A stretch of 64,000 nt of DNA from Candidatus Schekmanbacteria bacterium (GTDB lineage: Bacteria > CSSED10-310 > JACPHN01). The notes under the pieces are model-generated. The model saw nothing but the letters and a program-made list of their open reading frames with translations, was not told where the DNA came from and searched no databases. Location of the stretch: assembly GCA_016188575.1 (NCBI GenBank), contig JACPHN010000110.1, positions 59,882 through 123,881 of the forward strand. Reading direction: 5' to 3'. Shown piece after piece: positions 54,534 to 63,977 of the stretch; positions within the stretch are counted from its first letter, which is position 1; each line of letters opens with the position of its first letter. A program made the position numbers and the translations under genes.

Positions 54534-56966
54534 ATGAACCAGCAGCGACTTCGCATCCTCCCACCGTCGGGGCCTTGGCTTGTTGCCGCCGCCGTGCTTT
54601 TGACCCTCGCGACGCCATTGTGCGCTCCCGCCGCTCCGGTGGCCGCCGGACAGCAAGAGATCGGACCTCTGGAATTCGTCCCCAGCGAAACAGGCAAGAC
54701 AATCCTCAAGGTGTCTGTTGATGGAAATGTGTTGATCAATGCGGACACCGTTCTGTTTCGAGTTTCGCTGAAGCCAGGCGACCCTTTCGATTCCGTCAAG
54801 GCTCGCAATGACATCAAGGCGTTGTATGCAACCGGCTTTTTCAATGACGTTCAGGTCGATGTCAAGGAAACTGCTGCAGGTTTGCTGCTGACCTATGTTG
54901 TTGACGAGAAGCCGAGAATCAGACAGGTCGTGCTCAGTGGATATGAGGCGCTCAAGGAAGACAAGATTCGTGAGGTATTAACTGTCAAGGAAGATGGCAT
55001 TTATTCTCCTGCGGCAGTAAAAGAGAGCGTCGTAAAGATCAAGGAGGCCTACCTCGAACAGGGTTATTACTTCGTAGATATCATTCCCGTAGTGCAACCC
55101 GTTGGAAAGAAACTCGTCGAGCTCGACTTCCAGATCGATGAGGGCCAAAAGCTCCTCGTTGGTTCAGTCGCGTTTACAGGCAACAAGAGCTATCGTACCG
55201 GGCGTCTGCGGCGCGTGCTAAAGGAAACGCGGCGGCACTGGTTCCTTTCCTGGCTCACAGGCAAGGGCAAATTCAATCCGGACCTGTTTGAGCAGGACCT
55301 GAAACGCGTCGAGGAATTCTATCAGGACCGCGGGTTCGCTGCGGCACACGTTGGTCAACCCGAGCGACAAATCACGACGACCAAGAAACGCAAGGCGTTT
55401 AGCAAGCAGGAGAAGATCATCCGCAAGGTTCGCCTTACCATTCCGATCGAGGAAGGACCGCGATACCGCATCGGCGAGGTCGTGATCGAAGGTAATACTC
55501 TCCTGACTGAGGATGAGCTCCGAAAAGTCATTTCCCGCGCCACTCAGGAGAAGACCCGTGGTGTCTTTTTCGGTCGCGCCGCCAAGCTGCGCAAGGGTGA
55601 CTACTATAGCCGAGCCGTGCTCCGGCAGGCGGTCCAGCTCATTACCGACGCCTACGGACACAAGGGCTACATCTACGCCGACCCGCGCCCCAGGCAAAAG
55701 ATCAATAATGAGACCTTGACCGTCGACGTCCTCTTCCAGGTCGATGAGGGCGTGCAGGCAAGACTCGACCGCATCGAATTCAAGGGCAACACCCGGACGC
55801 GCGACAAGGTGATGCGGCGCGAAATCAGCATTCCTGAAGGCGGGGTGTTCGATACCGTGGCCCTACGTTCCTCCCTGCAGCGGCTTTCCTACCTCGGTTT
55901 TCTTGAGGAAGTCGTTCCTGACGTGCGGCCTCAAGAAGATCCTACCCAGGTCGAGCTCGTCGTCTCGCTCAAAGACGAACGGCGCACCGAGCTGCAGGTG
56001 GGAGGAGGCTATAGTTCGGTTGATAAGTTCTTCGGGCAGATATCGCTTTCCGAGTACAACCTTTTCGGCAATGGACAGGAGCTGCAAGTCTCGGCGCAAA
56101 CCGGACAAAAGAGCTCTGTCTACCGCTTCCGCTTCGCGGATCGCTATTTTCTGGATACGCGAAACTTCTTCAGCTTCGACATCTTCCGCACGCTTACCGA
56201 GTTCCCCGACTTTGAACAGCGAACTTCCGGAGGCACCATCTTCAGTGGGCGGCGATTGGCAAATTTCCTGGATTACCGAATCGGCTACACGTACAAGCTC
56301 GTCGATATTCTCAATGTGGCGCAGGATGCCAGCAGCGACGTGCTTCTCTCGGACCCAAGCTCGGTCAGCTCGTCGATTACGCAATACCTGGTCTACGATT
56401 CACGCAATAACCAGTTTGAGCCTACGAGTGGCTCGCGGCTGCGTCTGACCGCTGAGTACGCCGGCGGACTCGTCGGCGGCGATAATCAATTTTACAAGTA
56501 TATTGCGGACGCGGTCCACCATTTTTCCCTACCCCGGGATTCCTCGTTCATGGTTCACGGTCAGTTGAGCTACGCGGATGGCTATCTTGGGGGCGCACTT
56601 CCAGTGTTCGAGCGGTTCCGGCTTGGCGGTGAGCAAACCGTGCGGGGCTTTTCCCGCGATTCGATCGGACCGATCCGATCTGATGGAGATGCCGGCACCG
56701 GTAACAAGTCGCTACTGTTCAACACCGAGCTTGTTGTGCCGCTGGCCGGTCCGCTAAAGGCCGTCCTGTTCTTCGACGCGGGCGACGTTTATGCACGTTC
56801 TGAGGACTATGATATCCGCTCCCTGCGCACCAGTGCTGGAGCCGAGCTGCGCTTCTTTGTTCCAGCGTTTACTGTTCCATTCCGCTTCATCTGGGGTTTC
56901 AACCTTGATCCATGGGAAGGAGAGGACGGCAACTTGTTCCAGTTCACATTGGGAAGTTCCTTCTAA
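54534..56966 (+). CDS. bamA: BamA outer-membrane assembly factor
   Basis: 810 residues. A signal peptide (about 1-40) precedes five POTRA domains (for example TILKVSVDGNVLINADTVLF, LVGSVAFTGNKSYRTGRL, YRIGEVVIEGNTLLTEDELR and LDRIEFKGNTRTRDKVMRRE), then a ~370-residue barrel with the L6 motif TVRGFSRDSIGP and terminal Phe (TLGSSF). It folds and inserts outer-membrane proteins. It leads skp, lpxD, lpxA, Gfo/Idh, lpxB and waaA. A separate TamB-Omp85 fusion in the same window shares the barrel type. Confidence 0.97.
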   Translation: MNQQRLRILPPSGPWLVAAAVLLTLATPLCAPAAPVAAGQQEIGPLEFVPSETGKTILKVSVDGNVLINADTVLFRVSLKPGDPFDSVKARNDIKALYATGFFNDVQVDVKETAAGLLLTYVVDEKPRIRQVVLSGYEALKEDKIREVLTVKEDGIYSPAAVKESVVKIKEAYLEQGYYFVDIIPVVQPVGKKLVELDFQIDEGQKLLVGSVAFTGNKSYRTGRLRRVLKETRRHWFLSWLTGKGKFNPDLFEQDLKRVEEFYQDRGFAAAHVGQPERQITTTKKRKAFSKQEKIIRKVRLTIPIEEGPRYRIGEVVIEGNTLLTEDELRKVISRATQEKTRGVFFGRAAKLRKGDYYSRAVLRQAVQLITDAYGHKGYIYADPRPRQKINNETLTVDVLFQVDEGVQARLDRIEFKGNTRTRDKVMRREISIPEGGVFDTVALRSSLQRLSYLGFLEEVVPDVRPQEDPTQVELVVSLKDERRTELQVGGGYSSVDKFFGQISLSEYNLFGNGQELQVSAQTGQKSSVYRFRFADRYFLDTRNFFSFDIFRTLTEFPDFEQRTSGGTIFSGRRLANFLDYRIGYTYKLVDILNVAQDASSDVLLSDPSSVSSSITQYLVYDSRNNQFEPTSGSRLRLTAEYAGGLVGGDNQFYKYIADAVHHFSLPRDSSFMVHGQLSYADGYLGGALPVFERFRLGGEQTVRGFSRDSIGPIRSDGDAGTGNKSLLFNTELVVPLAGPLKAVLFFDAGDVYARSEDYDIRSLRTSAGAELRFFVPAFTVPFRFIWGFNLDPWEGEDGNLFQFTLGSSF

Positions 56967-57011
56967 ACCGTCCAGGCTTGCCGTTTTTTGATCAACAAGG
57001 AGAGGTAGCTG

Positions 57012-57566
57012 ATGAATGCCTTCGGTTCTCCCATACCGATAATGAAAAAGAGCGCAGTATGTGCCTTTGTTCTTTTCGGTTTGCTGTCTAGCTCTGCGCT
57101 GGCACAGAGCGCGCCCAAACTTGGATACGTAGATGCTCAGGAAGTCGTGCTACGGTCCAAAGCCGGAAAAGCAGCAATGCAGGGCCTGGAAACCCTGAAG
57201 GAAAAGAAGCAAGAGCGAATGAACGAAAAGCAGAAGGAGGCCGAAAGTCTGGAGCGTGATCTGCAGGCGCAGCGGTTTACGTTGGCGGCTGATGAGCGCG
57301 AACGGCGCCAGGATGAGATCCAGAAGCAGCGGAAGGAGCTCCAGCGCATGCTGGAGGACGCCCAGGGAGAGCTCGACCGCGAGGAACAGAAGGCGCTCAA
57401 GAAGATCGAGATCGACGTGATGAAGGTCATCGCCGAGATCGGAAAGAAAGAGGGCTACACCCTAATTTTCGGAAAGATTGCTTCGTCAATTGTCTATGCC
57501 GACCCGTCGGCCGACCTGACCGACAAGATCGTCGCGGCCTACGACTCCGCTCACGCGTCGCAGTAG
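57012..57566 (+). CDS. skp: Skp/OmpH periplasmic chaperone
   Basis: 184 residues. A signal peptide (about 1-31; MKK at 11-13, ending in SSSALAQ) is followed by [20 protein letters not shown] and a long charged coiled coil (about 55-145), then [22 protein letters not shown]. Trimeric Skp holds unfolded outer-membrane proteins before BamA. Strong ribosome site AAGGAGAGG before ATG 57012; an inner ATG at 57042 is less likely. Immediately after bamA. Confidence 0.93.
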   Translation: MNAFGSPIPIMKKSAVCAFVLFGLLSSSALAQSAPKLGYVDAQEVVLRSKAGKAAMQGLETLKEKKQERMNEKQKEAESLERDLQAQRFTLAADERERRQDEIQKQRKELQRMLEDAQGELDREEQKALKKIEIDVMKVIAEIGKKEGYTLIFGKIASSIVYADPSADLTDKIVAAYDSAHASQ

Positions 57567-57594
57567 ACGCTGTCCAACCCGAAAGGAGCGTACC

Positions 57595-58710
57595 GTGGCT
57601 CCGCCCTTTCCGCAGGCCATCAGCGTGGCAGAGCTCTGCGGCTACCTTGGCGGCGAGGCAGACGACGCCGTGCGCATCGACGGAGCTGGCCATACCGTGT
57701 TGCGGGGGGTTGCACCGCTCGCATCTGCGGGCCCCGAAGATCTGGCGTTCCTGGGCGATTTCAGATACCGGCAAGAGTTGGCCGGCACGCGCGCGGGCGC
57801 GATTCTCTTGGGCGAGCCCGATGCGCGGGCGGCGCGCTCGGCCGGAGCACGCAGCACGCTGCTGATCACGGCATTTCCACAGCGAGCCTTCGCAAGGGCC
57901 CTTCGCGCTCTCTACCCGGAGGTGTACCCGGACGCGGGACTTGCCCGCGCCGCCGCGCCTACCGTCCACCCCTCGGCGCAGCTCGCCGAGTCCGCGCGCG
58001 TCGGGCCGTACTGCGTCATCTCCCAAGGCGCCAACATCGGGCCTGGAACTGTACTGTACGGGCTGTGTTACGTTGGCCCCGGTGTAGTGATCGGCGCTGA
58101 CTGCCGTATTCATCCCTTCGTCACACTTCACCACGGGGCACGGCTCGGAGACCGCGTAATCGTTCATCCCGCGTCCGTGATCAGCAGCGATGGGTTCGGC
58201 TTGACCGCAGGGTCATCCGGACCCGAAAAGATGCCCCAAGTCGGCGGTGTGCTGATCGGAGACGATGTCGAGATCGGGGCCGGCGTCACGATTGACCGAG
58301 GCGCCCTCGAGGACACTCGGATCGGATCCGGCTGCAAGCTGGACAATCAAGTCCACATCGGCCACAATGTGGCCCTCGGCCAGAAGTGTGTCCTCGTGGC
58401 TCAGGTCGGGATCTCGGGCAGCACCACCCTGGGCGAGGGCGTTACCATGGGAGGTCAGAGCGGCGCGGCAGGCCACCTCCACATCGGCTCGGGGGCTACC
58501 ATCGCTGCTCGCGGCGGCGTTATCAACCACCTCGACGGCAATGGCCTCTATGGTGGCTTCCCAGCACTCCCAGTACGGGAGTGGCGAAGAATCACAGCCG
58601 CCACACACCGCCTCTCCGATGCCCTGGTGGAGCTCCGCAGACTGAGACAGCGCGTGGCAGCCTTGGAGGAGCGCCTCGGAGAGAGCGCGAGCGAGCCACC
58701 GGAAGTCTGA
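57595..58710 (+). CDS. lpxD: UDP-3-O-acylglucosamine N-acyltransferase
   Basis: 371 residues. An N-terminal uridine-binding domain ([13 protein letters not shown]) is followed by hexapeptide left-handed beta-helix repeats (about 120-320) with the catalytic-type HIGHNV His and a helical C-terminus ([22 protein letters not shown]). It adds the N-linked acyl chain in lipid A synthesis. GTG start with AAAGGAG at 6-7 bases. It is followed 13 bases later by lpxA; the often-seen fabZ between them is absent. Confidence 0.95.
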   Translation: MAPPFPQAISVAELCGYLGGEADDAVRIDGAGHTVLRGVAPLASAGPEDLAFLGDFRYRQELAGTRAGAILLGEPDARAARSAGARSTLLITAFPQRAFARALRALYPEVYPDAGLARAAAPTVHPSAQLAESARVGPYCVISQGANIGPGTVLYGLCYVGPGVVIGADCRIHPFVTLHHGARLGDRVIVHPASVISSDGFGLTAGSSGPEKMPQVGGVLIGDDVEIGAGVTIDRGALEDTRIGSGCKLDNQVHIGHNVALGQKCVLVAQVGISGSTTLGEGVTMGGQSGAAGHLHIGSGATIAARGGVINHLDGNGLYGGFPALPVREWRRITAATHRLSDALVELRRLRQRVAALEERLGESASEPPEV

Positions 58711-58723
58711 AGGAGAACACAAG

Positions 58724-59506
58724 ATGTCGGCTCCCGTTGCGTGCCACTCTACCGCGGTGGTGTCTGCTGATGTCGAACTAGGTGAGGGTGTCAGCATTGC
58801 TCCCTTTGCCGTCTTGGAGGGGCCATCGCGCATCGGTGCTGGAGCACAGATCGGCGCACACGCCCTGATTGGCCCTCACACCCTCATCGGCGCGCGGTGC
58901 CGCTTGTTCCCGCATAGCGTCGTGGGCACCGAACCTCAGGACCTGAAATACAAGGGCGAACCGACGCGATTGGAGATCGGTGAAGAGTCCATCATTCGCG
59001 AATTCGTCACCGTCCACCGCGGTACGGTCGACGGCGGCGGGCTCACCCGAGTCGGGCCTCGGTGCCTCCTTATGGCGACCTGTCACGTCGCTCACGATTG
59101 CGAGCTCGGCGAAGGAGTCATCATGGCCAATGGTGCTGCTTTTGGCGGGCATGTCAAGGTTGAGTCCTGGGCCATCATCGGTGGTCTCGTTGGCGTGCAC
59201 CAATTTGTCCGCATTGGCCTGCATGCATTCGTCGGCGGCTGCTCCGCGATTGCTCAAGACATCCCTCCTTTTATGGCCGTGTCTGGAAGCCGGTCCCAGC
59301 CCCACGGGCTCAACACGGTAGGCCTGCGCCGCCGAGGGTTCTCGCCCGAACGCATCCGCATCCTCAAGAACGCGTATGATCTCCTCTATCGCTCCAACCT
59401 CAATACATCACAAGCTTTGTGCGAGATAGACAAGCTCGACCAAACCGAGGATATTGTTCACCTCACGGAATTTATCCGCGGAACCAAGAGAGGCATAAGC
59501 AAGTAG
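58724..59506 (+). CDS. lpxA: UDP-N-acetylglucosamine acyltransferase
   Basis: 260 residues. Left-handed beta helix with HSVVGTEPQDLKYKGEPTRL, FVTVHRGTVDGGG and HVAHDCELGEGVIMANG, whose His is the catalytic residue of LpxA; the C-terminal helical part has LRRRGFSPERIRILKNAYDL. It catalyses the first step of lipid A synthesis with acyl-ACP. Ribosome site GAAGGAG about 8 bases before ATG. Confidence 0.96.
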   Translation: MSAPVACHSTAVVSADVELGEGVSIAPFAVLEGPSRIGAGAQIGAHALIGPHTLIGARCRLFPHSVVGTEPQDLKYKGEPTRLEIGEESIIREFVTVHRGTVDGGGLTRVGPRCLLMATCHVAHDCELGEGVIMANGAAFGGHVKVESWAIIGGLVGVHQFVRIGLHAFVGGCSAIAQDIPPFMAVSGSRSQPHGLNTVGLRRRGFSPERIRILKNAYDLLYRSNLNTSQALCEIDKLDQTEDIVHLTEFIRGTKRGISK

Positions 59507-59532
59507 CAACGTTTCTGGCAAGTAGGTGTTCG

Positions 59533-60672
59533 ATGCAAGATGACGTGATTCGGCAGCCGCTGGGCAGTCGGGAAATCCGGACCGCCGTGGTCGGCGTGGG
59601 GCACCTCGGCCGCCACCACGCGAGGATCCTCGCGAACCTCGCCGGAGCTCGCCTCGTCGGTGTCGTGGATGCGGACGAACGACGGGCTGCCGAGCAGGGT
59701 GCGCTTTTAGGCGTGCCGCACTACCTGGATTGCCGCGAGCTCATTGGCAAGGCCGAGGCCGTCGCGGTGGCCGTCCCCACCAAATGCCATCATGCCGTGG
59801 CCCGTGAGTTGCTCGACTGCGGAATCCATGTGCTTCTCGAGAAACCCATCACGGTTTCCGTGCGCGAGGCCGATGAGCTGATTGATCTTGCCCATGCGCG
59901 CGGCGCGCTGTTGCAAGTGGGACACCTGGAGCGCTTTAACCCGTCGGTGGTAGCGCTCTCCAGCTACGTAGATATGCCACTCTTTGTTCAGGTCGAACGG
60001 ATTGGCTCCTTCTCCGGTCGGGGAATGGACGTCGACGTCGTCCTTGACTTGATGATCCACGACCTCGATATCGTCGTTGCGCTCGTCGGGGCGCCCTGCG
60101 AGACGATCGACGCAATCGGCATTCCCGTGCTTTCGCAGCAAGTGGACATCGCCTCGGCACGCCTGCACTTCCAATCCGGGACCGTCGCGACCCTCACGGC
60201 AAGTCGAGTCAGCGCCAAGCGCTTGCGGCAAATGCGCATTTTTCAGCCCTCGAGCTACCTCTCACTCGACTTCGAGGCGCAGCGGCTCGAGGTTTGCCGC
60301 CTGTCCGGCACAATGGACGGCACCGGCGGCCCAGGAATCGCGATTGCTCGCGAAGCCGTGCCAGTGACTCCCGGTGAACCCCTGGTCGCGGAGTTGCAGT
60401 CGTTCTTGGACGCGCTACGCACCGGAGCGGCGCCCGTGGTCTCCGGGGAGACCGGGCGCGCGGCGCTACTGGCGGCGATCAGAGTCCGGAGTGCCATCGC
60501 GGAGTCTGCCGCCGCGATCGCCGAAAAACACCGCAACTGGGCGCGGCGTACGGGCCACCGCCCCGCCACCGCCCTCCCGCTGATCGCGGCCGCTGCGCAG
60601 GCCACGGATCGTCCCGCGAAACCACCGACTACTGTGCTCTCGCCGCCTGCGGCAACTCGCGACGATGTCTGA
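59533..60672 (+). CDS. Gfo/Idh/MocA-family oxidoreductase
   Basis: 379 residues. NAD(P)-binding TAVVGVGHLGRHHARILANL (about 16-35), AVAVAVPTKCHHAVARELL, HVLLEKPITVSVREADEL (with the conserved EKP), and VLDLMIHDLDIVVAL with the conserved His. The family oxidises or reduces sugars and related alcohols. Position between lpxA and lpxB is a known arrangement and suggests a sugar modification step for lipid A or LPS, but the substrate is unproven. The C-terminal ~40 residues are a low-complexity Pro/Ala tail. Start ATG 59533; earlier codons of the frame overlap lpxA. Confidence 0.9.
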   Translation: MQDDVIRQPLGSREIRTAVVGVGHLGRHHARILANLAGARLVGVVDADERRAAEQGALLGVPHYLDCRELIGKAEAVAVAVPTKCHHAVARELLDCGIHVLLEKPITVSVREADELIDLAHARGALLQVGHLERFNPSVVALSSYVDMPLFVQVERIGSFSGRGMDVDVVLDLMIHDLDIVVALVGAPCETIDAIGIPVLSQQVDIASARLHFQSGTVATLTASRVSAKRLRQMRIFQPSSYLSLDFEAQRLEVCRLSGTMDGTGGPGIAIAREAVPVTPGEPLVAELQSFLDALRTGAAPVVSGETGRAALLAAIRVRSAIAESAAAIAEKHRNWARRTGHRPATALPLIAAAAQATDRPAKPPTTVLSPPAATRDDV

Positions 60673-60675
60673 GCT

Positions 60676-61848
60676 GTGCTGGCGGCTCCGGTGAATGTGA
60701 AGCGGGTGCTCATCGTCGCCGGGGAGGCCTCAGGCGATGCGCATGGCGCCGCCCTCGTGCGGGCGCTCTCCAGGCTGCGCCCGCAGTGGCGCTTCTACGG
60801 TATGGGAGGTGAACGGCTGCGCGGTGTGGGTGTGCAGTGCCTGTACCGCCTGGAAGACGTCTCCGTGGTCGGCCTCGTCGAAGTCGCGTCTCGCGCGCGA
60901 GCGGTTTTCTCCGCCTTCCGCGGCCTGCGGGCCGCGCTTCGAGAGAGGCCCGATCTCGTCATCCTGATTGATTTTCCGGACTTCAACCTGAGGCTTGCAA
61001 AATACGCACATCGCCTGAGCATTCCTGTCGTGTACTACGTCTCGCCTCAGGTATGGGCGTGGCGGCGCTGGCGACTACGGCTCATTCGGCGAGTCGTCGA
61101 CAAGATGTTGGTGCTCTTTCCGTTCGAAGCCGAAATATACCGGAACGTTGGAGTTCCGGTAGACTATGTTGGTCACCCGCTCATTGATGAGATCCCGCCC
61201 CCCGAGCTCTGCCCAACGCCACGCACCGAGGCGGAGCGAGCGCTCAGCGGCCCGCGCATCGCGCTGCTGCCGGGCAGCCGCCTCTCGGAAGTGACGTTGA
61301 TCCTGCCGGCGTTTCTGGAAGCCGCGCGCGCGCTTCGCAAATCCGATCCGCGTGCGACCTTCTTGCTGGTGCAAGCGTCCACGTTCCCACCGGATGTGTT
61401 GCAGAAACGCGTCGACGACGCCGAGCTGAACGGAACCGTGGAATGTATTGCCAACGAGAAGCCCTGGTGGAATGGCGTTGACCTCGCCTGGGTAGCTTCC
61501 GGTACTGCGACGCTCGAAACCGCGTTGCGCGGCGTCCCCCTCATCGCGGCGTACCGCGTTCGCCCCCTTACCTACCTCATTGGCCGCCTTCTCATTCGCG
61601 TCAGTCACATCAGTCTCGTCAACCTCATGGCGAGCCGGCGGCTGGTGCCTGAGCTGATTCAGCATGACTTGACATCGGCCGGGTTGGTGCGCCGAACACG
61701 CGAGTTGCTTGCCGATCCCGTCCGCCTGCAGATCATGCGGGCAGGATTCCGCGAAATTTGGGATTGCCTTGCCATCGACGGCACTGCAGCCGAGACTGCC
61801 GCCCGCGCTGTCCTGAGCGTCGCCGACACCGCGGAGGTGAGCTCATGA
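60676..61848 (+). CDS. lpxB: Lipid-A-disaccharide synthase
   Basis: 390 residues. GT19 family: LIVAGEASGDAHGAALVRAL, YGMGGERLRGVGVQCLY, YYVSPQVWAWRRWR, VDYVGHPLIDEI and IALLPGSRLSEV, all LpxB signatures. It joins UDP-diacylglucosamine and lipid X at the inner membrane. GTG 60676 lies 3 bases after the preceding stop. Its own stop overlaps the waaA start (ATGA). Confidence 0.96.
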   Translation: MLAAPVNVKRVLIVAGEASGDAHGAALVRALSRLRPQWRFYGMGGERLRGVGVQCLYRLEDVSVVGLVEVASRARAVFSAFRGLRAALRERPDLVILIDFPDFNLRLAKYAHRLSIPVVYYVSPQVWAWRRWRLRLIRRVVDKMLVLFPFEAEIYRNVGVPVDYVGHPLIDEIPPPELCPTPRTEAERALSGPRIALLPGSRLSEVTLILPAFLEAARALRKSDPRATFLLVQASTFPPDVLQKRVDDAELNGTVECIANEKPWWNGVDLAWVASGTATLETALRGVPLIAAYRVRPLTYLIGRLLIRVSHISLVNLMASRRLVPELIQHDLTSAGLVRRTRELLADPVRLQIMRAGFREIWDCLAIDGTAAETAARAVLSVADTAEVSS

Positions 61849-63182
61849 GTGCGGCCAGGCTCGCGTACAACTGCGTGATCCTGCTGCTCGCTCCGCTTCT
61901 GATCCTGTACTACGGCGGCGTCTGTTGGCTGCGCGGAAAGTACCGCGCGAGCTGGGCGCAGCGACTCGGCCGCCTCCCGGCGTCCATCGCAGCGGCGGCT
62001 GCAGACGCCCGGCACGGAGGGAGCCGCCCCATTTGGATTCACGCAGTATCAGTGGGGGAGCTCGAGGCGATTACGCCTCTGGTTGTTGCCCTCGGCACGC
62101 GGTTCCCGGCGCGAACGATCCTGCTTAGCACCGCCACGGAAACCGCTCAGGGTCTGGCCGCACGCAAGCGGTTGACTCCGCACGTTTTCTACTTTCCTCT
62201 GGACTTGCCTGTTGTCGCTGCCCGCTTTGTCCGCCTCCTGCAGCCCGAGCTGATCATCCTCACTGAAACGGAGCTGTGGCCGAACCTTATTGCGGCGGCG
62301 GCGAAACATCGCGCGCGGCTTGCCCTGGTGAATGCGCGTATTTCGGACCGATCCTTCCGCGGCTACTTGCGCTGCCGCCCGCTTGTCGCCGAGATGTTGG
62401 GGCAATTCTCCGTCGTTGCCGCGCAGACGGAGCTGGACGCGGGTCGCTTGCGGTCTCTCGGAGCCCCGGCCGCGGTGGTCACCGTCACGGGAAACCTCAA
62501 GTTCGATGCGATCGCGGTGCAGTTTGCACAACGCGCGCCCGGGACCACCGAGTCTTCGCGCGAGGCGCTACGGCTTGCGCCCGAAGATCGCTTGTGGGTT
62601 GCCGGCAGTACTCATCCCGGAGAGGAGGAGTTGCTGCTGGCCGCACATCGGCACGTTCTGGCCGCGCGTCCTCGCGTCTGCTTGTTGCTCGCTCCCCGGC
62701 ATATTGAACGCGCTCCTGAAGTCCTGAGAATCGCGCAGGGCGCCGGATTCGCGGCAGTTCTCCGCACCCGACTTCGCGATGCCGACTTCTCTCGATCCCA
62801 GCAATCCGGTGCGGTCATCGTCCTTGACACGATTGGCGAGCTCAGCCAGTTCTACGGCGCAGCCGAGGTCGCTTTTATCGGCGGGTCACTGGTTGCCTGG
62901 GGCGGGCACAATCCCCTCGAGGCCCTGGTGCACGGTGTCCCCGTGCTGTTCGGACCGTACACACGCAATTTCCGGGAAATCGTACGGCTCGTGATTCGCT
63001 CCGGCAGCGGTCAGGAGACCTCCGCAGCCGCTCTCGGCCAGAGCTTGGCAGTGCTATTCGACGATCAAGCGGCGCGCTGCGCCACCGGGCAGCGCGGGCG
63101 GGACCTCATCAGGGCGCACGAGGGGGCTGCGCTCAAGAGCCTCGCCCTACTCGTGCCTCTGGTCGACCCGGGGCACGGCTAG
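61845..63182 (+). CDS. waaA: 3-deoxy-D-manno-octulosonic acid (Kdo) transferase
   Basis: 445 residues. N-terminal membrane anchor (about 9-26); IWIHAVSVGELEA with the catalytic Glu; ILLSTATETAQG; LIILTETELWPNL; SQTELD-like QTELDAGRLRSLG; VTGNLKFDA; and GGHNPLEALVHGVPVLFGP. It transfers Kdo from CMP-Kdo to lipid A precursor. Start ATG 61845 overlaps lpxB stop by four bases. Last gene of the envelope operon. Confidence 0.96.
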   Translation: MSAARLAYNCVILLLAPLLILYYGGVCWLRGKYRASWAQRLGRLPASIAAAAADARHGGSRPIWIHAVSVGELEAITPLVVALGTRFPARTILLSTATETAQGLAARKRLTPHVFYFPLDLPVVAARFVRLLQPELIILTETELWPNLIAAAAKHRARLALVNARISDRSFRGYLRCRPLVAEMLGQFSVVAAQTELDAGRLRSLGAPAAVVTVTGNLKFDAIAVQFAQRAPGTTESSREALRLAPEDRLWVAGSTHPGEEELLLAAHRHVLAARPRVCLLLAPRHIERAPEVLRIAQGAGFAAVLRTRLRDADFSRSQQSGAVIVLDTIGELSQFYGAAEVAFIGGSLVAWGGHNPLEALVHGVPVLFGPYTRNFREIVRLVIRSGSGQETSAAALGQSLAVLFDDQAARCATGQRGRDLIRAHEGAALKSLALLVPLVDPGHG

Positions 63183-63324
63183 ACGCCGCGCGATGCTTCC
63201 CTGGTTTCGCCACCAGGCCCGGTGCTGGCGCGGCGCTGCTCGCTGCGGGTAGCTGTTCACCCTCTCCCTGCTTGCGGGGGGGGGGCGGGGTCATACGCGC
63301 TCGGATAAGACGGTTGCCGCTTCC

Positions 63325-63453
63325 TGTCCCCCTCCTCCCGCTTGCTGGGGGAGGTGAGGTGGGGGGCCGCATTCCCCGCGCCTTGCGCTCACCATGGTGT
63401 AAAGCACATTCGGCCGACGCCGTTTTTCGGGCGTCGGCCGAATGTCCTTTACA
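63325..63453 (+). repeat. Dispersed repeat B, copy 3, extended into a 24-bp stem palindrome
   Basis: Hairpin CCCCCTCCTCCCG/GGGGGAGG is followed by TTGCGCTCACCATGGTG. Then positions 63398-63421 pair with 63430-63453 (24 bp with one mismatch, 8-base loop with a T run), centred on ATTCGGCCGACGCC. It could also act as a bidirectional terminator behind waaA. Confidence 0.75.
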
Positions 63454-63488
63454 GGTGCAGGCAGGTGGCACAGGCTTTCAGCCTGTGT

Positions 63489-63688
63489 CTAGCAGCTTGT
63501 CGGAGAAATAAATGTGATTGCAGATGAGCAGCCGTGTGGATAAGGAAGTTTCCAATGCGACACCGTTTTCAGCCGCCGAGTGCGTCCGGCTGCCGAGAAA
63601 AGCGGGCAGCGCAGCTCGACCGTTAGTTTATCACCCTTGTCCGGTTGGCGGAGGGAGCAATATGCCGTTTTCTCCGACAAGCTACTAG
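63489..63688. mobile_element. MITE-like element with 20-bp terminal inverted repeats
   Basis: The left end CTAGCAGCTTGTCGGAGAAA (63489-63508) and the right end 63669-63688 are inverted repeats with 19 of 20 matches. The element is exactly 200 bp, has no coding capacity and sits in a repeat cluster, as expected of a non-autonomous IS derivative. CTAG at both tips may be part of the ends or a target duplication. Confidence 0.65.
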
Positions 63689-63704
63689 TGGCCCGGTGCC
63701 GCGC

Positions 63705-63727
63705 GGCACAGGCAGGATGCCTGTGCC
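63705..63727. repeat. Short palindrome GGCACAGGC/GCCTGTGCC
   Basis: Nine-base perfect stem with a 5-base loop. A related stem CACAGGC/GCCTGTG lies at 63469-63487, so a small hairpin family is present. Confidence 0.8.
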
Positions 63728-63924
63728 ACCGAGCCGCAGGGCTGTCAAGCAGAGAGCCTTGGGATTCGGCCGACGCCGAAAAAACGGCACGAGCACGCGT
63801 CGCACCGGAATGGATGATCCGGCGGCTTTCTCCCTTGCTATACTCGAGGCGGTAGCGCAGCGCCGAATCAGCTTGTTCGCAGCCTTGGTGTCTTCGAAGC
63901 GGGTGTGGTCCGACCAATAAGGAT

Positions 63925-63977
63925 GCCGGCCTTTAGGCCGGCGACATGTTTGGGCGGGGTTTGGACCCCGCCCAAAC
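63925..63977. repeat. Two adjacent perfect palindromes
   Basis: GCCGGCCT/AGGCCGGC (63925-63942, 2-base loop) and a 13-bp perfect stem GTTTGGGCGGGGT/ACCCCGCCCAAAC (63948-63977, loop TTGG). REP-like or bidirectional-terminator-like; the start of a further array may lie beyond the window edge. Confidence 0.8.

Noticed and set aside
45207-63182. CRISPR or tRNA signals in intergenic gaps
   Set aside because: No regularly spaced repeats and no cloverleaf with a T-arm GTTCRA motif were seen in any gap.
63489-63917. 142-codon minus-strand frame in the tail
   Set aside because: It is read through the MITE-like element and hairpins; composition and lack of a ribosome site argue against a gene.
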